From positions 1 to 21,037 of the forward strand of contig DATKOR010000082.1 in assembly GCA_035524495.1 (NCBI GenBank): 21,037 bases of DNA, in the 5' to 3' direction. Position numbers and translations under genes: made by a program. The stretch is from CAIKZZ01 sp035524495 (GTDB lineage: Bacteria > Pseudomonadota > Gammaproteobacteria > Steroidobacterales > Steroidobacteraceae). Positions 1 through 7,339 of this stretch are shown piece by piece (within the stretch, counting starts at the first letter, position 1; each line of letters begins with the position of its first letter). Under the pieces are notes generated by a model. The model did not search any database, had not been told where the DNA came from, and saw only the letters and a program-made list of their open reading frames with translations.

Positions 1-357
1 CGGCACCGGCACGCTGCGCACGACCGCGAGCGTGTCGTAGTCGAATTCGAGTACCGAATTGCCGCGGCCGTTGCTGACCCAGCCGCGCTTTAGCTCCGGC
101 GCGAGCGCGACGCCGTGCGCGCCGCTCGCGCCGGGGACCGAGGCGGCGAGCTTGCCGGTCGCGGTGTCGACGACGTCGACGCGGTCGCCGCGCGTGATGA
201 ACAGCCGATGCCGCGGCGCATCGATGGTCAGGTAGTCCCAGCCGCCGGTGCCGCCGAGGCGCCAGCGCTCGACGATCGCGTAGCCGCCGGCGGCCGCCGC
301 CGCGCCCGCCACCAGCAGGGCCGCGGCACACCAGCTGCCTGCACGTCGGCTGCGCAT
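1..357 (-). CDS. YncE-like beta-propeller protein, N-terminal part (cut by window edge)
   Basis: The first 119 codons of a minus-strand gene; the rest lies left of the window. It opens with a short basic N-terminus and an Ala/Val/Leu-rich segment (about residues 8-24) that looks like a signal peptide or anchor. After that come blade-like repeats: GGWDYLTIDAPRHRLFITRG, then VDVVDTATGKLAASVPG and GVALAPELKRGWVSNG. This is the pattern of YncE/NHL/quinohemoprotein-type periplasmic beta-propellers, which often bind ligands or cofactors, but the specific role cannot be told from this part. The start ATG (355-357) has a GAGGAGAA Shine-Dalgarno sequence that overlaps the stop codon region of the upstream gcdH (368-370), so the two are probably co-transcribed and translationally linked. 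Family call is by motif only. Confidence 0.75.
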   Translation of the reverse strand, partial: MRSRRAGSWCAAALLVAGAAAAAGGYAIVERWRLGGTGGWDYLTIDAPRHRLFITRGDRVDVVDTATGKLAASVPGASGAHGVALAPELKRGWVSNGRGNSVLEFDYDTLAVVRSVPVP

Positions 358-367
358 CGGGTTCTCC

Positions 368-1570
368 TCAGAACGCGCTGATGCCGGTCAGTTCGCGGCC
401 GATCGTCAGCTGGTGGATGGTCTCGGTGCCCTCGTAGGTGATCACGCTCTCGAGGTTCAGCATGTGGCGGATCGGCACGTACTCGGCGCTGATTCCGGAG
501 CCGCCGAGGAGGTCGCGCGCGTCGCGCGCGACCTCGATCGCAGCGCGGGCATTGTTCCACTTCGCGAGCGACACCTGCGAGGGCGTCATCTTGCCGGCGT
601 CCTTGAGCCGCCCGAGCTGCAGCGACAGGAGCTGCGCCAGCGTGATCTTGCGGCTCATCTCCGCGAGCCGGATCTGCACCGTCTGGTTGGCGGCGAGCGC
701 GCGGCCGAAGAGCACGCGGTCCTGCGTGTAGCTGAGCAGCTGCTGCAGGCACGCCTGGGCCGCGCCGATGACGCCCCAGCTGATGCCGTAGCGCGCCTGG
801 GTGAGGCACGACAGCGGTCCCCTGAGGCCGACGACCCCGGGCAGCATCTGCGACTCGGGCACGACGACGTTGTCGAAGAAGAGCGCACTCGTCACCGAGG
901 CGCGCAGCGAGAACTTGTGCTTGATCTCGGGCGCGGTGAACCCGGGCGTCCCCTTGTCGACGATGAAGCCGCGGATGCCCTCGTCGGTCATCGCCCAGCA
1001 GACGCACAGGTCGGCGATCGCGCCGTTCGTGATCCACATCTTGGCGCCGTTGATGACCCAGTCCTTGCCCCGGCGCTTGGCGTGGGTCTTCATGTTGGCG
1101 GGGTCGGAGCCGCCGTGCGGCTCGGTGAGGCCGAAGCAGCCGATCAGCTCGCCCTTGGCCATGCGCGGCAGGTAGTGCTGCTTCTGCTCGGCGCTGCCGT
1201 AGGCGTGGATCGGATACATGCACAGCGAGGACTGCACCGAGACGAAGCTGCGAATGCCGGCATCGCCGCGCTCGAGCTCCTGGCAGATGAGCCCGTACGA
1301 GACGCCGTTCATGCCGGCGCAGCCGTAGCCCTCGAGCGAGGAGCCCAGCAGGCCAAGCGCTGCAAGTTCCGGGACCAGCTCGCGCGGGAAGGTGTGGTTC
1401 TCGAAGTGCTGCTGGATGATCGGCAGCACCTTGTCGTCGACGAGACGCGCCACCGCATCCTGCACCATGCGCTCCTCGTCGGTGAGCTGTGCGCGCACGT
1501 CATAGAGGTCGAGCGGGTCGAGCGCCGGGCGCGCGTGGATCTTCTGCTCTTTGCTCGGCATGCCGGCCAT
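368..1570 (-). CDS. gcdH: glutaryl-CoA dehydrogenase (acyl-CoA dehydrogenase family)
   Basis: A 400-residue FAD enzyme that oxidatively decarboxylates glutaryl-CoA to crotonyl-CoA in lysine, tryptophan and glutarate breakdown, passing electrons to ETF. The whole length follows human GCDH closely: DAGIRSFVSVQSSL (substrate-side Arg107), GCFGLTEPHGGSDP (about 144-157, flavin region), KFSLRASVTSA, ARYGISWGVIGA, ARDLLGGSGIS, and ITYEGTETIHQLTIGRELTG near the C-terminus with the catalytic base Glu380. Start: ATG at 1568-1570 with AGGAG six bases upstream. The lipoprotein gene lies 96 bases upstream on the same strand and a beta-propeller gene follows directly. No adjacent regulator or glutaconyl-CoA partner is visible. 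Another short-chain dicarboxylyl-CoA dehydrogenase is the main alternative. Confidence 0.88.
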   Translation of the reverse strand: MAGMPSKEQKIHARPALDPLDLYDVRAQLTDEERMVQDAVARLVDDKVLPIIQQHFENHTFPRELVPELAALGLLGSSLEGYGCAGMNGVSYGLICQELERGDAGIRSFVSVQSSLCMYPIHAYGSAEQKQHYLPRMAKGELIGCFGLTEPHGGSDPANMKTHAKRRGKDWVINGAKMWITNGAIADLCVCWAMTDEGIRGFIVDKGTPGFTAPEIKHKFSLRASVTSALFFDNVVVPESQMLPGVVGLRGPLSCLTQARYGISWGVIGAAQACLQQLLSYTQDRVLFGRALAANQTVQIRLAEMSRKITLAQLLSLQLGRLKDAGKMTPSQVSLAKWNNARAAIEVARDARDLLGGSGISAEYVPIRHMLNLESVITYEGTETIHQLTIGRELTGISAF

Positions 1571-1640
1571 CGAATGCTCCTGGCGGTGCGGCTCTGGCCG
1601 CGATCGAGGCGGCCGCGCGCAGCGAGCCGCGCGGCCGGTG

Positions 1641-1660
1641 CGCGGGCCCCGAGGCCCGCG
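1641..1660 (-). terminator. GC-rich hairpin after the lipoprotein gene
   Basis: A perfect 8-bp inverted repeat (CGCGGGCC / GGCCCGCG) with a CCGA loop begins seven bases past the stop codon of the minus-strand lipoprotein gene (1667-1669). No T-run follows, so it may act as a 3' stabilising or weak terminator hairpin rather than a classical intrinsic terminator. Confidence 0.45.
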
Positions 1661-1666
1661 GCGGGT

Positions 1667-2290
1667 TCAGGCGGCGGGCTTCGCGGAGGCGAGGCCGAGC
1701 TTCGATGCCGCCTCGTCGAGCTTGGCCTTGACGCCCTTGGCCTTGTCGAGCGCCGCCTGCACGTTGCCGGAGCCGAACGCCGACTTGGCCTCGTCCCACG
1801 CGGTCTTGGCCTCGGCGAGGCCGCTCTTTGCGGCCGCGACGCCGTCCTTGGTGACGCCGCTCGGCAGCTTCTTCGACTTCGCGATCGCCGCGAGCTTGGC
1901 CTCGACCGCCGACACCGACTGCGGAAGCTCCGCGGCCAGCGCGGTCCACTGCGTGCCGAGCGCCTCGAGCACTTCCTTCTTCTTCGCGGCGGCGGCGTCG
2001 GCGAGGCCCTTGGCCTCGTTGAGCAGCGCCGGCGCGCCGGCGATGACGGCCTTGTAGTCCTGCTTGTCGAACGCGGCCTTGAGGTCGGCGAGCTTCTGGT
2101 TGACGGCGGCGACCTGGTCCGGGACGTACTGCTGCGCGTCGGGGCCCGCGGCCGCGACCGCGGCCTCGACGTCCGCCAGCATCTTCTTGGCGGGCTCCAT
2201 CTGGCTCGCGCAGGCGGCGACTACCAGGCCTGCGGCGAGGACGCTGAGGAACCGTACGGTGCGGTGCTTGACGATCCCGGTGAGCTTCAT
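1667..2290 (-). CDS. alanine/lysine-rich coiled-coil lipoprotein, unknown function
   Basis: 207 residues. An N-terminal signal with a basic n-region and hydrophobic core ends in a lipobox (V-A-A-C, lipidated Cys27), so the protein should be membrane-anchored in the periplasm. The mature part is almost entirely Ala/Lys/Leu/Glu with heptad-like spacing, predicted to be long helices or a coiled coil, and ends in a low-complexity AKPAA tail. Repeated phrases such as 'AKxxLxxAKxAWDEAKxAF' suggest internal duplication. I do not recognise a catalytic motif; a structural or cell-envelope lipoprotein is likely. Start: ATG at 2288-2290 with GGAGG six bases upstream. It is transcribed divergently from the HDAC-fold gene and has its own 3' hairpin. 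Confidence 0.75.
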   Translation of the reverse strand: MKLTGIVKHRTVRFLSVLAAGLVVAACASQMEPAKKMLADVEAAVAAAGPDAQQYVPDQVAAVNQKLADLKAAFDKQDYKAVIAGAPALLNEAKGLADAAAAKKKEVLEALGTQWTALAAELPQSVSAVEAKLAAIAKSKKLPSGVTKDGVAAAKSGLAEAKTAWDEAKSAFGSGNVQAALDKAKGVKAKLDEAASKLGLASAKPAA

Positions 2291-2347
2291 GGCGGGCCTC
2301 CAACGGCTTGCAATGGTCTGATCCGCTTGGGCGGAAGCGGGCCCGCG

Positions 2348-2376
2348 AGGTTACGCCAATCCAAAACGGCCGACAA
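2348..2376 (-). promoter_or_regulatory. possible sigma-70 promoter for the lipoprotein gene
   Basis: On the minus strand TTGTCG (-35, 2371-2376) and TAACCT (-10, 2348-2353) are separated by 17 bases, in the otherwise GC-rich divergent intergenic region 2291-2469. The match to consensus is 4/6 and 3/6, so this is a weak call. Confidence 0.3.
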
Positions 2377-2469
2377 CGGCGGCCCGCCGCGCCGTGGCTT
2401 CGCGCTTGACCGGCCGCACGGGGCGCGGCGAGCATCGACGCAGCCGCCTCGACGCCGAGCCCATCGCCC

Positions 2470-3384
2470 ATGCGGGTCAGTTTCCACCCGGATTACCGCG
2501 TCGATCTACCGCCGAGCCACCCGTTTCCGATGGGCAAGTACCCGTTGCTGCATGCAACGCTGCTGGCGCGGGGCGTGATCCGGCAGGGCAACGTCATGGA
2601 GCCCGAGGAGGCGACGCTTGCCATGCTTGCGGGCGTGCACACGGGCGACTACCTGAAGCGCCTCGCGGACAACGCGCTGTCCGCCGCCGAGGTGCGCCGG
2701 CTCGGCGTCCCGTTCACGCCGCGCGTCTTTCGCCGCTCGCGGCTCGCGGTGCAGGGCACCTGGCTCGCGGTGCTCGCGGCGCTCGACGACGGGCTCGCCG
2801 GCAACCTCGCCGGCGGCACGCACCACGCCTTTGCCGATCACGGCGAGGGCTTCTGCGTGCTCAACGACGTCGCGATCGCGATCCGGCGGCTGCGCGCCGA
2901 GGGACGCCTCAGCCGGGCGCTGGTCGTCGATCTCGACGTCCACCAGGGAAATGGGACGGCGGCGATCTTCGCCGGCGAGCCGGACGTCTACACGCTGTCG
3001 CTGCACGGCGCGCGCAACTACCCCGTGCGCAAGGAGCGCTCGAGCCACGACGTCGAGCTCGCCGACGGCACGCGGGACGAGGCCTACCTCGCCGCGCTCG
3101 CTCCGGCGCTCGAGCGTGCGCTCGAGACGGCCACGCCCGAACTCGCGGTGCTGATCGCCGGGGTCGACGTCGTCGCCGGCGATCGCTACGGACGCCTCGC
3201 GCTCAGCGAGGGCGGCCTGCGCGCCCGCGAGCGGCAGGTGATCACGACGCTGCGCCGGGCGCGCTGCCCGCTCGCGATCGTGCTCGGCGGCGGCTATGCG
3301 GCAAGCACGCTTCGTACCGCGCAGCTGCATGCGATAGTCTTCGAGGAGGCGGTGGCGCAGTGGCGGGCGGAGCGAGCGCGATGA
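2470..3384 (+). CDS. histone-deacetylase-fold amidohydrolase (class IV-like)
   Basis: 304 residues of the arginase/deacetylase superfamily: Zn-dependent hydrolases that remove acetyl groups from lysine or small amines. The full active site is visible: tandem His118-His119 (GGTHHAFADHGEGFCVLND), Asp154 and the zinc ligands Asp156 and His158 (DLDVHQGNGT), third ligand Asp233 (AGVD), and the catalytic Tyr276 in the LGGGY loop. The N-terminal HPDYRVDLPPSHPFPMGKY resembles HDAC11/class IV-type bacterial members. The physiological substrate is unknown: protein acetyl-lysine, acetyl-polyamine and AcuC-like roles are all possible. Its stop overlaps the start of the ACT-malic enzyme (ATGA at 3381-3384), implying translational coupling. 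The start ATG at 2470 has only a weak ribosome site but fits the family's N-terminus. Confidence 0.9.
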   Translation: MRVSFHPDYRVDLPPSHPFPMGKYPLLHATLLARGVIRQGNVMEPEEATLAMLAGVHTGDYLKRLADNALSAAEVRRLGVPFTPRVFRRSRLAVQGTWLAVLAALDDGLAGNLAGGTHHAFADHGEGFCVLNDVAIAIRRLRAEGRLSRALVVDLDVHQGNGTAAIFAGEPDVYTLSLHGARNYPVRKERSSHDVELADGTRDEAYLAALAPALERALETATPELAVLIAGVDVVAGDRYGRLALSEGGLRARERQVITTLRRARCPLAIVLGGGYAASTLRTAQLHAIVFEEAVAQWRAERAR

Positions 3385-4682
3385 AGATCCCGGAGATCCT
3401 GATCGTCGAGACCGTGCACCAGCCGGGCAGCCTCGCGAGCGTGCTGCAGGTGATCGCAGACGCCGGCCTCGTGATCCAGCACCTGCATTCGATCAAGCGC
3501 GAGCAGGGGCGCACGCTCTGGGAAATCACGCTGGAGATGGACGACAGCGTGGACCGCAGCCTCTACGAGCGCATCGACAAGCTCCCGAACGCGCGCTTCG
3601 TCGGCAAGTCCGACCGGGTGTTCAACCGCCACCGTGGCGGCAAGCTGCGCATGTCGGCGAGCCTGCCGATCAACACCCAGCAGGTGCTGCGCGATATCTA
3701 CACGCCGGGCGTGGCGCGCGTGTGCCTGGCGATCCGCGACAACCCCCAAACCGCCTGGGACTACACGAGTCTCGGGCGCACCGTCGCCGTGATCACGAAC
3801 GGCACCGCCATCCTCGGGCTCGGCGACATCGGACCGCTTGCGGGGCTGCCGGTCATGGAAGGGAAGGCCGCGCTCTTCGCCTCGCTCGCCGGCATCAACG
3901 GTGTGCCGATCCTGCTCGACGAGAAGGACCCGGCGCGGGTCGTCGAGACCGTGCTCGCGATCGAGAAGTCCTTCGGCGCGATCCAGCTCGAGGACTTCGC
4001 GGCGCCGGAATGCTTCGAGATCGAGGCCGAGCTCAGGCGCCGGCTCGCGAAGCCGGTGCTGCACGACGACCAGCATGGCACCGCGGTCGTGGTGCTCGCG
4101 GCGCTGCACAGCGTCGAGCGCCGGATCGGCAGGCGCATCGAGGACTCGGTGATCGGGCAGATCGGCCTCGGCGCCGCCGGCATCGGCATCGTGCGGCTGC
4201 TGCGCGCGCACGGCGCGAGCCGCGTGCTCGGCGCCGACCGCAATCCCGCGGCGCTCGAGCGCCTCACGGCGCTCGGCGGCCAGCGCGCGACGCTCGAGGA
4301 GATCATGCAGCAATGCGACATCGTCGTCGCGACCACCGGCGTCAGGGGCCTGATCCGCCCGGAGCTCGTGCAGCCGGACCAGGTGATCCTGGCGCTCTCG
4401 AATCCCGACCCCGAGATCGAGCCGGTCACCGCGCTCGAGTGCGGTGCGGCATTCGCGGCCGACGGCAAGGGCATCAACAACGTGCTCGGATTCCCCGGGC
4501 TCTTCAAAGGCGCGCTCGATGCGCGCGCGCCGCGCTTCACCGACCGGATGCTGATGGCCGCGGCCCACTCGCTCGCCGAGCTCGCGCCGGGCACCGACCT
4601 CGTGCCCGATGCGCTCGATCCGGCCGTGCACCTCGCGGTCGCCGCCGCGGTCGAGGCCGCCGCGCGCGCCGAGTTAAGTTAA
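3381..4682 (+). CDS. NAD(P)-dependent malic enzyme with N-terminal ACT domain
   Basis: 433 residues. Malic enzyme decarboxylates malate to pyruvate, reducing NAD(P). Residues 1-80 form an ACT domain (LIVETVHQPGSLASVLQVIADAGL), a small-ligand-binding allosteric module. The catalytic part has YTPG with Tyr107, NGTAILGLGDIGPLAG (140-155), PVMEGKAALF with Lys162, metal-binding LEDF (Glu204-Asp205) and HDDQHGT (Asp230), the Rossmann loop GLGAAGIG (262-269), SNPDPEIEP (340-348) and NNVLGFPGLFKGALD. This is the short bacterial form without the phosphotransacetylase-like C-terminal domain found in E. coli MaeB. The same reading frame stays open far upstream, but the ATG at 3381 is chosen because the ACT domain begins there and it overlaps the HDAC stop by 4 bases. 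NAD versus NADP preference cannot be decided. Confidence 0.93.
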   Translation: MKIPEILIVETVHQPGSLASVLQVIADAGLVIQHLHSIKREQGRTLWEITLEMDDSVDRSLYERIDKLPNARFVGKSDRVFNRHRGGKLRMSASLPINTQQVLRDIYTPGVARVCLAIRDNPQTAWDYTSLGRTVAVITNGTAILGLGDIGPLAGLPVMEGKAALFASLAGINGVPILLDEKDPARVVETVLAIEKSFGAIQLEDFAAPECFEIEAELRRRLAKPVLHDDQHGTAVVVLAALHSVERRIGRRIEDSVIGQIGLGAAGIGIVRLLRAHGASRVLGADRNPAALERLTALGGQRATLEEIMQQCDIVVATTGVRGLIRPELVQPDQVILALSNPDPEIEPVTALECGAAFAADGKGINNVLGFPGLFKGALDARAPRFTDRMLMAAAHSLAELAPGTDLVPDALDPAVHLAVAAAVEAAARAELS

Positions 4683-4808
4683 CGTCGCGCGCGCCGCATC
4701 ATCCAATCACCGGTTGGCGAATCGATCAATCCCGTGCATGATGCGCTCCCCGCCGCCATTCAAAATCCGCGGCGGTTGAATCCAAAAAGTCCCAAGAGCC
4801 CAAATCTC

Positions 4809-5006
4809 ATGACTAAGAAGCGCGCGCATCACGGCCACGGCTGGACGCCGTCGGATCTCAAGAAATTGAAGTCGCTGGTGGCACGAGGAACGCCACGGGC
4901 GGACATTGCGCAGGCGCTCGGCCGGACCGTCTCGGCGGTCTACCAGCGTATCGTCACCGAGCACATGAGCCCGCGGCGACGGCGCGCCAAGCGCCGCGGC
5001 CGCTGA
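4809..5006 (+). CDS. small Myb/SANT-like helix-turn-helix protein
   Basis: 65 residues, very basic. Residues 11-50 (GWTPSDLKKLKSL, then RADIAQALGRTVSAVYQRI) form a compact trihelical Myb/SANT-like or resolvase-type helix-turn-helix, with an aromatic residue at the start of helix 1 and the recognition helix around TVSAVYQRI. The C-terminus is an Arg/Lys tail (PRRRRAKRRGR) suited to DNA contact, and the N-terminus is also basic. The start is placed at ATG 4809; the frame is open to an ATG at 4734 but that upstream part (Pro/Asn-rich) is not domain-like. It stands alone between the malic enzyme and a convergent membrane-protein gene and ends in a strong hairpin. The target is unknown; a nucleoid-associated or small regulatory role is inferred. 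Confidence 0.72.
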   Translation: MTKKRAHHGHGWTPSDLKKLKSLVARGTPRADIAQALGRTVSAVYQRIVTEHMSPRRRRAKRRGR

Positions 5007-5008
5007 CC

Positions 5009-5033
5009 GATTCGCGGGCCGGGCCCGCGAATC
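5009..5033. terminator. strong bidirectional-type hairpin between convergent genes
   Basis: A perfect 10-bp inverted repeat (GATTCGCGGG / CCCGCGAATC) with a 5-base CCGGG loop begins two bases past the stop of the Myb-like gene and lies before the 3' end of the convergent DUF962 gene. There is no T-run. Position and symmetry suit a terminator or 3' end-forming hairpin for the plus-strand transcript and possibly both. Confidence 0.6.
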
Positions 5034-5085
5034 CGACCGACGCCACCTCGCCGGCGCTTGCCGCGGCGCGGCGGCAGTGCGTGCC

Positions 5086-5550
5086 TCAGTACCGCAGGCC
5101 GAGCCGCCGGTACACGAAGCCGAGCAGCCACAGCGGCCCGATCAGCAGGAACTGCAGGTCCCTGAAGAACGACGGCCGCCGGCCCTCGAGCGCGTGGCCG
5201 ATGAACTGGCCGATCCACGCGACGACGAAGATCACGAGGCAGATCTGCCAGAGCGGCGTCTCAAGCGCCGCGAGCCGCGCCAGCACGAGCGCGGCGAGCG
5301 CGAGCGGCACCAGCATGCCGAGCGCGAGCGGCACCGACAGCAGCGCGTAGTAAAGCAGCGCGGCGAGCGCCACGAGCGTGGCCCAGTTCGCGAACGGCAG
5401 GCCCGCGAGCGCGCCCGGCACCGGCACCGACCACAGCAAGCCCAGCACCGCGAACACGATCAGCGGCACGCAGACCCAGTGCAGGGCCTTGTTGGCCGGA
5501 TGCTCGTGGCTCGTGCCGTACTCGGCGAGCCAGTCCTCGACCTTGCGCAT
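5086..5550 (-). CDS. Mpo1-like (DUF962) integral membrane protein
   Basis: 154 residues from the ATG at 5548-5550, which has AAGGAG five bases upstream; a longer frame to 5577 lacks such support. The N-terminus carries YGTSHEHPANKALHWVCVP and the C-terminal half QFIGHALEGRRPSFFRDL, the two conserved His-bearing signatures of the DUF962/YGL010w family (His15, His24, His119). Yeast Mpo1 in this family is an iron-dependent dioxygenase that alpha-oxidises 2-hydroxy fatty acids. About four hydrophobic helices lie between and after the motifs. A lipid-oxidising role in the inner membrane is inferred from family membership; bacterial members are poorly characterised. Divergent from the OmpA-type lipoprotein gene. 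Confidence 0.85.
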   Translation of the reverse strand: MRKVEDWLAEYGTSHEHPANKALHWVCVPLIVFAVLGLLWSVPVPGALAGLPFANWATLVALAALLYYALLSVPLALGMLVPLALAALVLARLAALETPLWQICLVIFVVAWIGQFIGHALEGRRPSFFRDLQFLLIGPLWLLGFVYRRLGLRY

Positions 5551-5642
5551 CCACACTCCTTGACGTTCGCGGCGCACTCTAGCAAACCCCCGCGATCGCC
5601 GGCCGCGCTACACTCGACGGACCTCGCGAGGGAGTCGGGCCG

Positions 5643-6317
5643 GTGCGTTGCAACATCGAGGTCGAACGCGGATCGCGGGCCGTGGCTGCGATCCTGGTGC
5701 TCAGCGCCGCGCTCGGCGCGTGCGCAACCGGCGGCGGTGCGACGACGACCGCCGCGCCACCCGCCGCCGCGGGCCCGCCAGCTGCCGGCTGGATCTCCGG
5801 CGACGCCGCCAAGGAGAACCTGCGGCGCGCCGCCACGGGGGCGGGCGTCGGCGAGCTGACCGGCGGCTCGGTCGGCTACTACATGGACGTGCAGGAAGCG
5901 AAGCTGCGCGAGCAGCTCGACGGCAGCGGCGTCACGGTCACGCGCAAGGGCAACGAGCTCACGCTCAACATGCCCGGCAGCCTCGCGTTCGCGCCCGACA
6001 GCGCCGAGCTCAACGCGGCGTTCGCGGGCGCGCTCGAGTCGGTCGCGACGGTGCTCAAGAAGTACGACAAGACCGTCATCGAGGTCGCCGGCCACACCGA
6101 CAGCGCCGGCAGCCGCGAGCACAACCAGGCGCTCAGCGAGCGGCGCGCCGCCGCGGTCGCGGCGTTCCTCGAGAAGCGCGGGGTGCTGAAGAGCCGGATC
6201 ACGACGATCGGAGCCGGCGAGACGCGCCCGGTCGCGCGCAACGACACCGCCGACGGTCGCGCGCGCAACCGGCGCGTGGAGCTCACGCTCTCGCCGATCG
6301 CGCGCGTGACCGGCTAG
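5643..6317 (+). CDS. YiaD-type OmpA-family peptidoglycan-binding lipoprotein
   Basis: 224 residues from a GTG start with GAGGGA nine bases upstream. The signal ends in the lipobox L-G-A-C (Cys27), followed by a Thr/Ala/Pro linker. Residues 64-90 (AATGAGVGELTGGSVGYYM, then DVQEAKLREQL) are the glycine-zipper plus 'MDxQEAxLR' signature of YiaD/YfiB-like proteins. Residues about 108-220 form the OmpA C-terminal domain: FAPDSAELN, VAGHTDSAGS with Asp153, LSERRAAAV with Arg168, and RARNRRVELTL. The domain binds diaminopimelate of peptidoglycan and so tethers the outer membrane. The gene ends 8 bases before the convergent rpoH stop with no obvious terminator between them. Confidence 0.9.
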   Translation: MRCNIEVERGSRAVAAILVLSAALGACATGGGATTTAAPPAAAGPPAAGWISGDAAKENLRRAATGAGVGELTGGSVGYYMDVQEAKLREQLDGSGVTVTRKGNELTLNMPGSLAFAPDSAELNAAFAGALESVATVLKKYDKTVIEVAGHTDSAGSREHNQALSERRAAAVAAFLEKRGVLKSRITTIGAGETRPVARNDTADGRARNRRVELTLSPIARVTG

Positions 6318-6325
6318 CTAGCCGC

Positions 6326-7204
<879 letters not shown>

Positions 7205-7256
7205 GGACGGACTCTTCCCCTATCCGGAGTCAACAACGGCCTCCGGTGCCGAGATC

Positions 7257-7283
7257 CTAGCACTCGTTCGTTTAGAGTGCTAA
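7257..7283 (-). promoter_or_regulatory. CIRCE element (HrcA operator) upstream of rpoH
   Basis: Left arm TAGCACTC (7258-7265), 9-base spacer (7266-7274), right arm GAGTGCTAA (7275-7283). This matches the CIRCE consensus TTAGCACTC-N9-GAGTGCTAA at every position except the outermost base of one arm (C at 7257). CIRCE is bound by the heat-inactivated repressor HrcA, usually in front of groESL or dnaK/hrcA. Here it lies 53-79 bases upstream of the rpoH start codon and nothing else is transcribed from it. Confidence 0.93.
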
Positions 7284-7299
7284 GAGGGGATCCCGTTCC
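7272..7299 (-). promoter_or_regulatory. candidate sigma-E-type promoter of rpoH, overlapping CIRCE
   Basis: Minus strand GGAACGG (-35, 7293-7299) and TCTAA (-10, 7272-7276), with 16 bases between GAACGG and TCTAA. The geometry is that of the E. coli rpoH P3 sigma-E promoter (GAACTT-N16-TCTGA). The -10 spans the inner edge of a CIRCE arm and the start site would fall inside the operator, so HrcA binding should block it. The -35 matches only the GGAAC core. Confidence 0.5.
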
Positions 7300-7312
7300 A
7301 CTTATTTATGCA

Positions 7313-7339
7313 ACTATAACAATAGCTTATGAGCGTCAG
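7313..7339 (-). promoter_or_regulatory. candidate extended -10 sigma-70 promoter for rpoH
   Basis: Minus strand TGTTATAGT (7313-7321) is an extended -10 (TGN-TATAGT). CTGACG (7334-7339), 15 bases upstream, is a possible weak -35 that overlaps the ftsX stop codon. It sits in the only AT-rich patch of this neighbourhood (7297-7330). Confidence 0.4.

Noticed and set aside
413..2578. 721-codon open frame on the plus strand
   Set aside because: Antisense shadow of gcdH and the lipoprotein gene, with Arg/Leu/Glu-rich non-protein-like composition.
2394..3380. Very long upstream extension of the malic enzyme frame
   Set aside because: Arg/Ala-rich shadow of the HDAC-fold gene; the ACT domain and the ATGA overlap fix the start at 3381.
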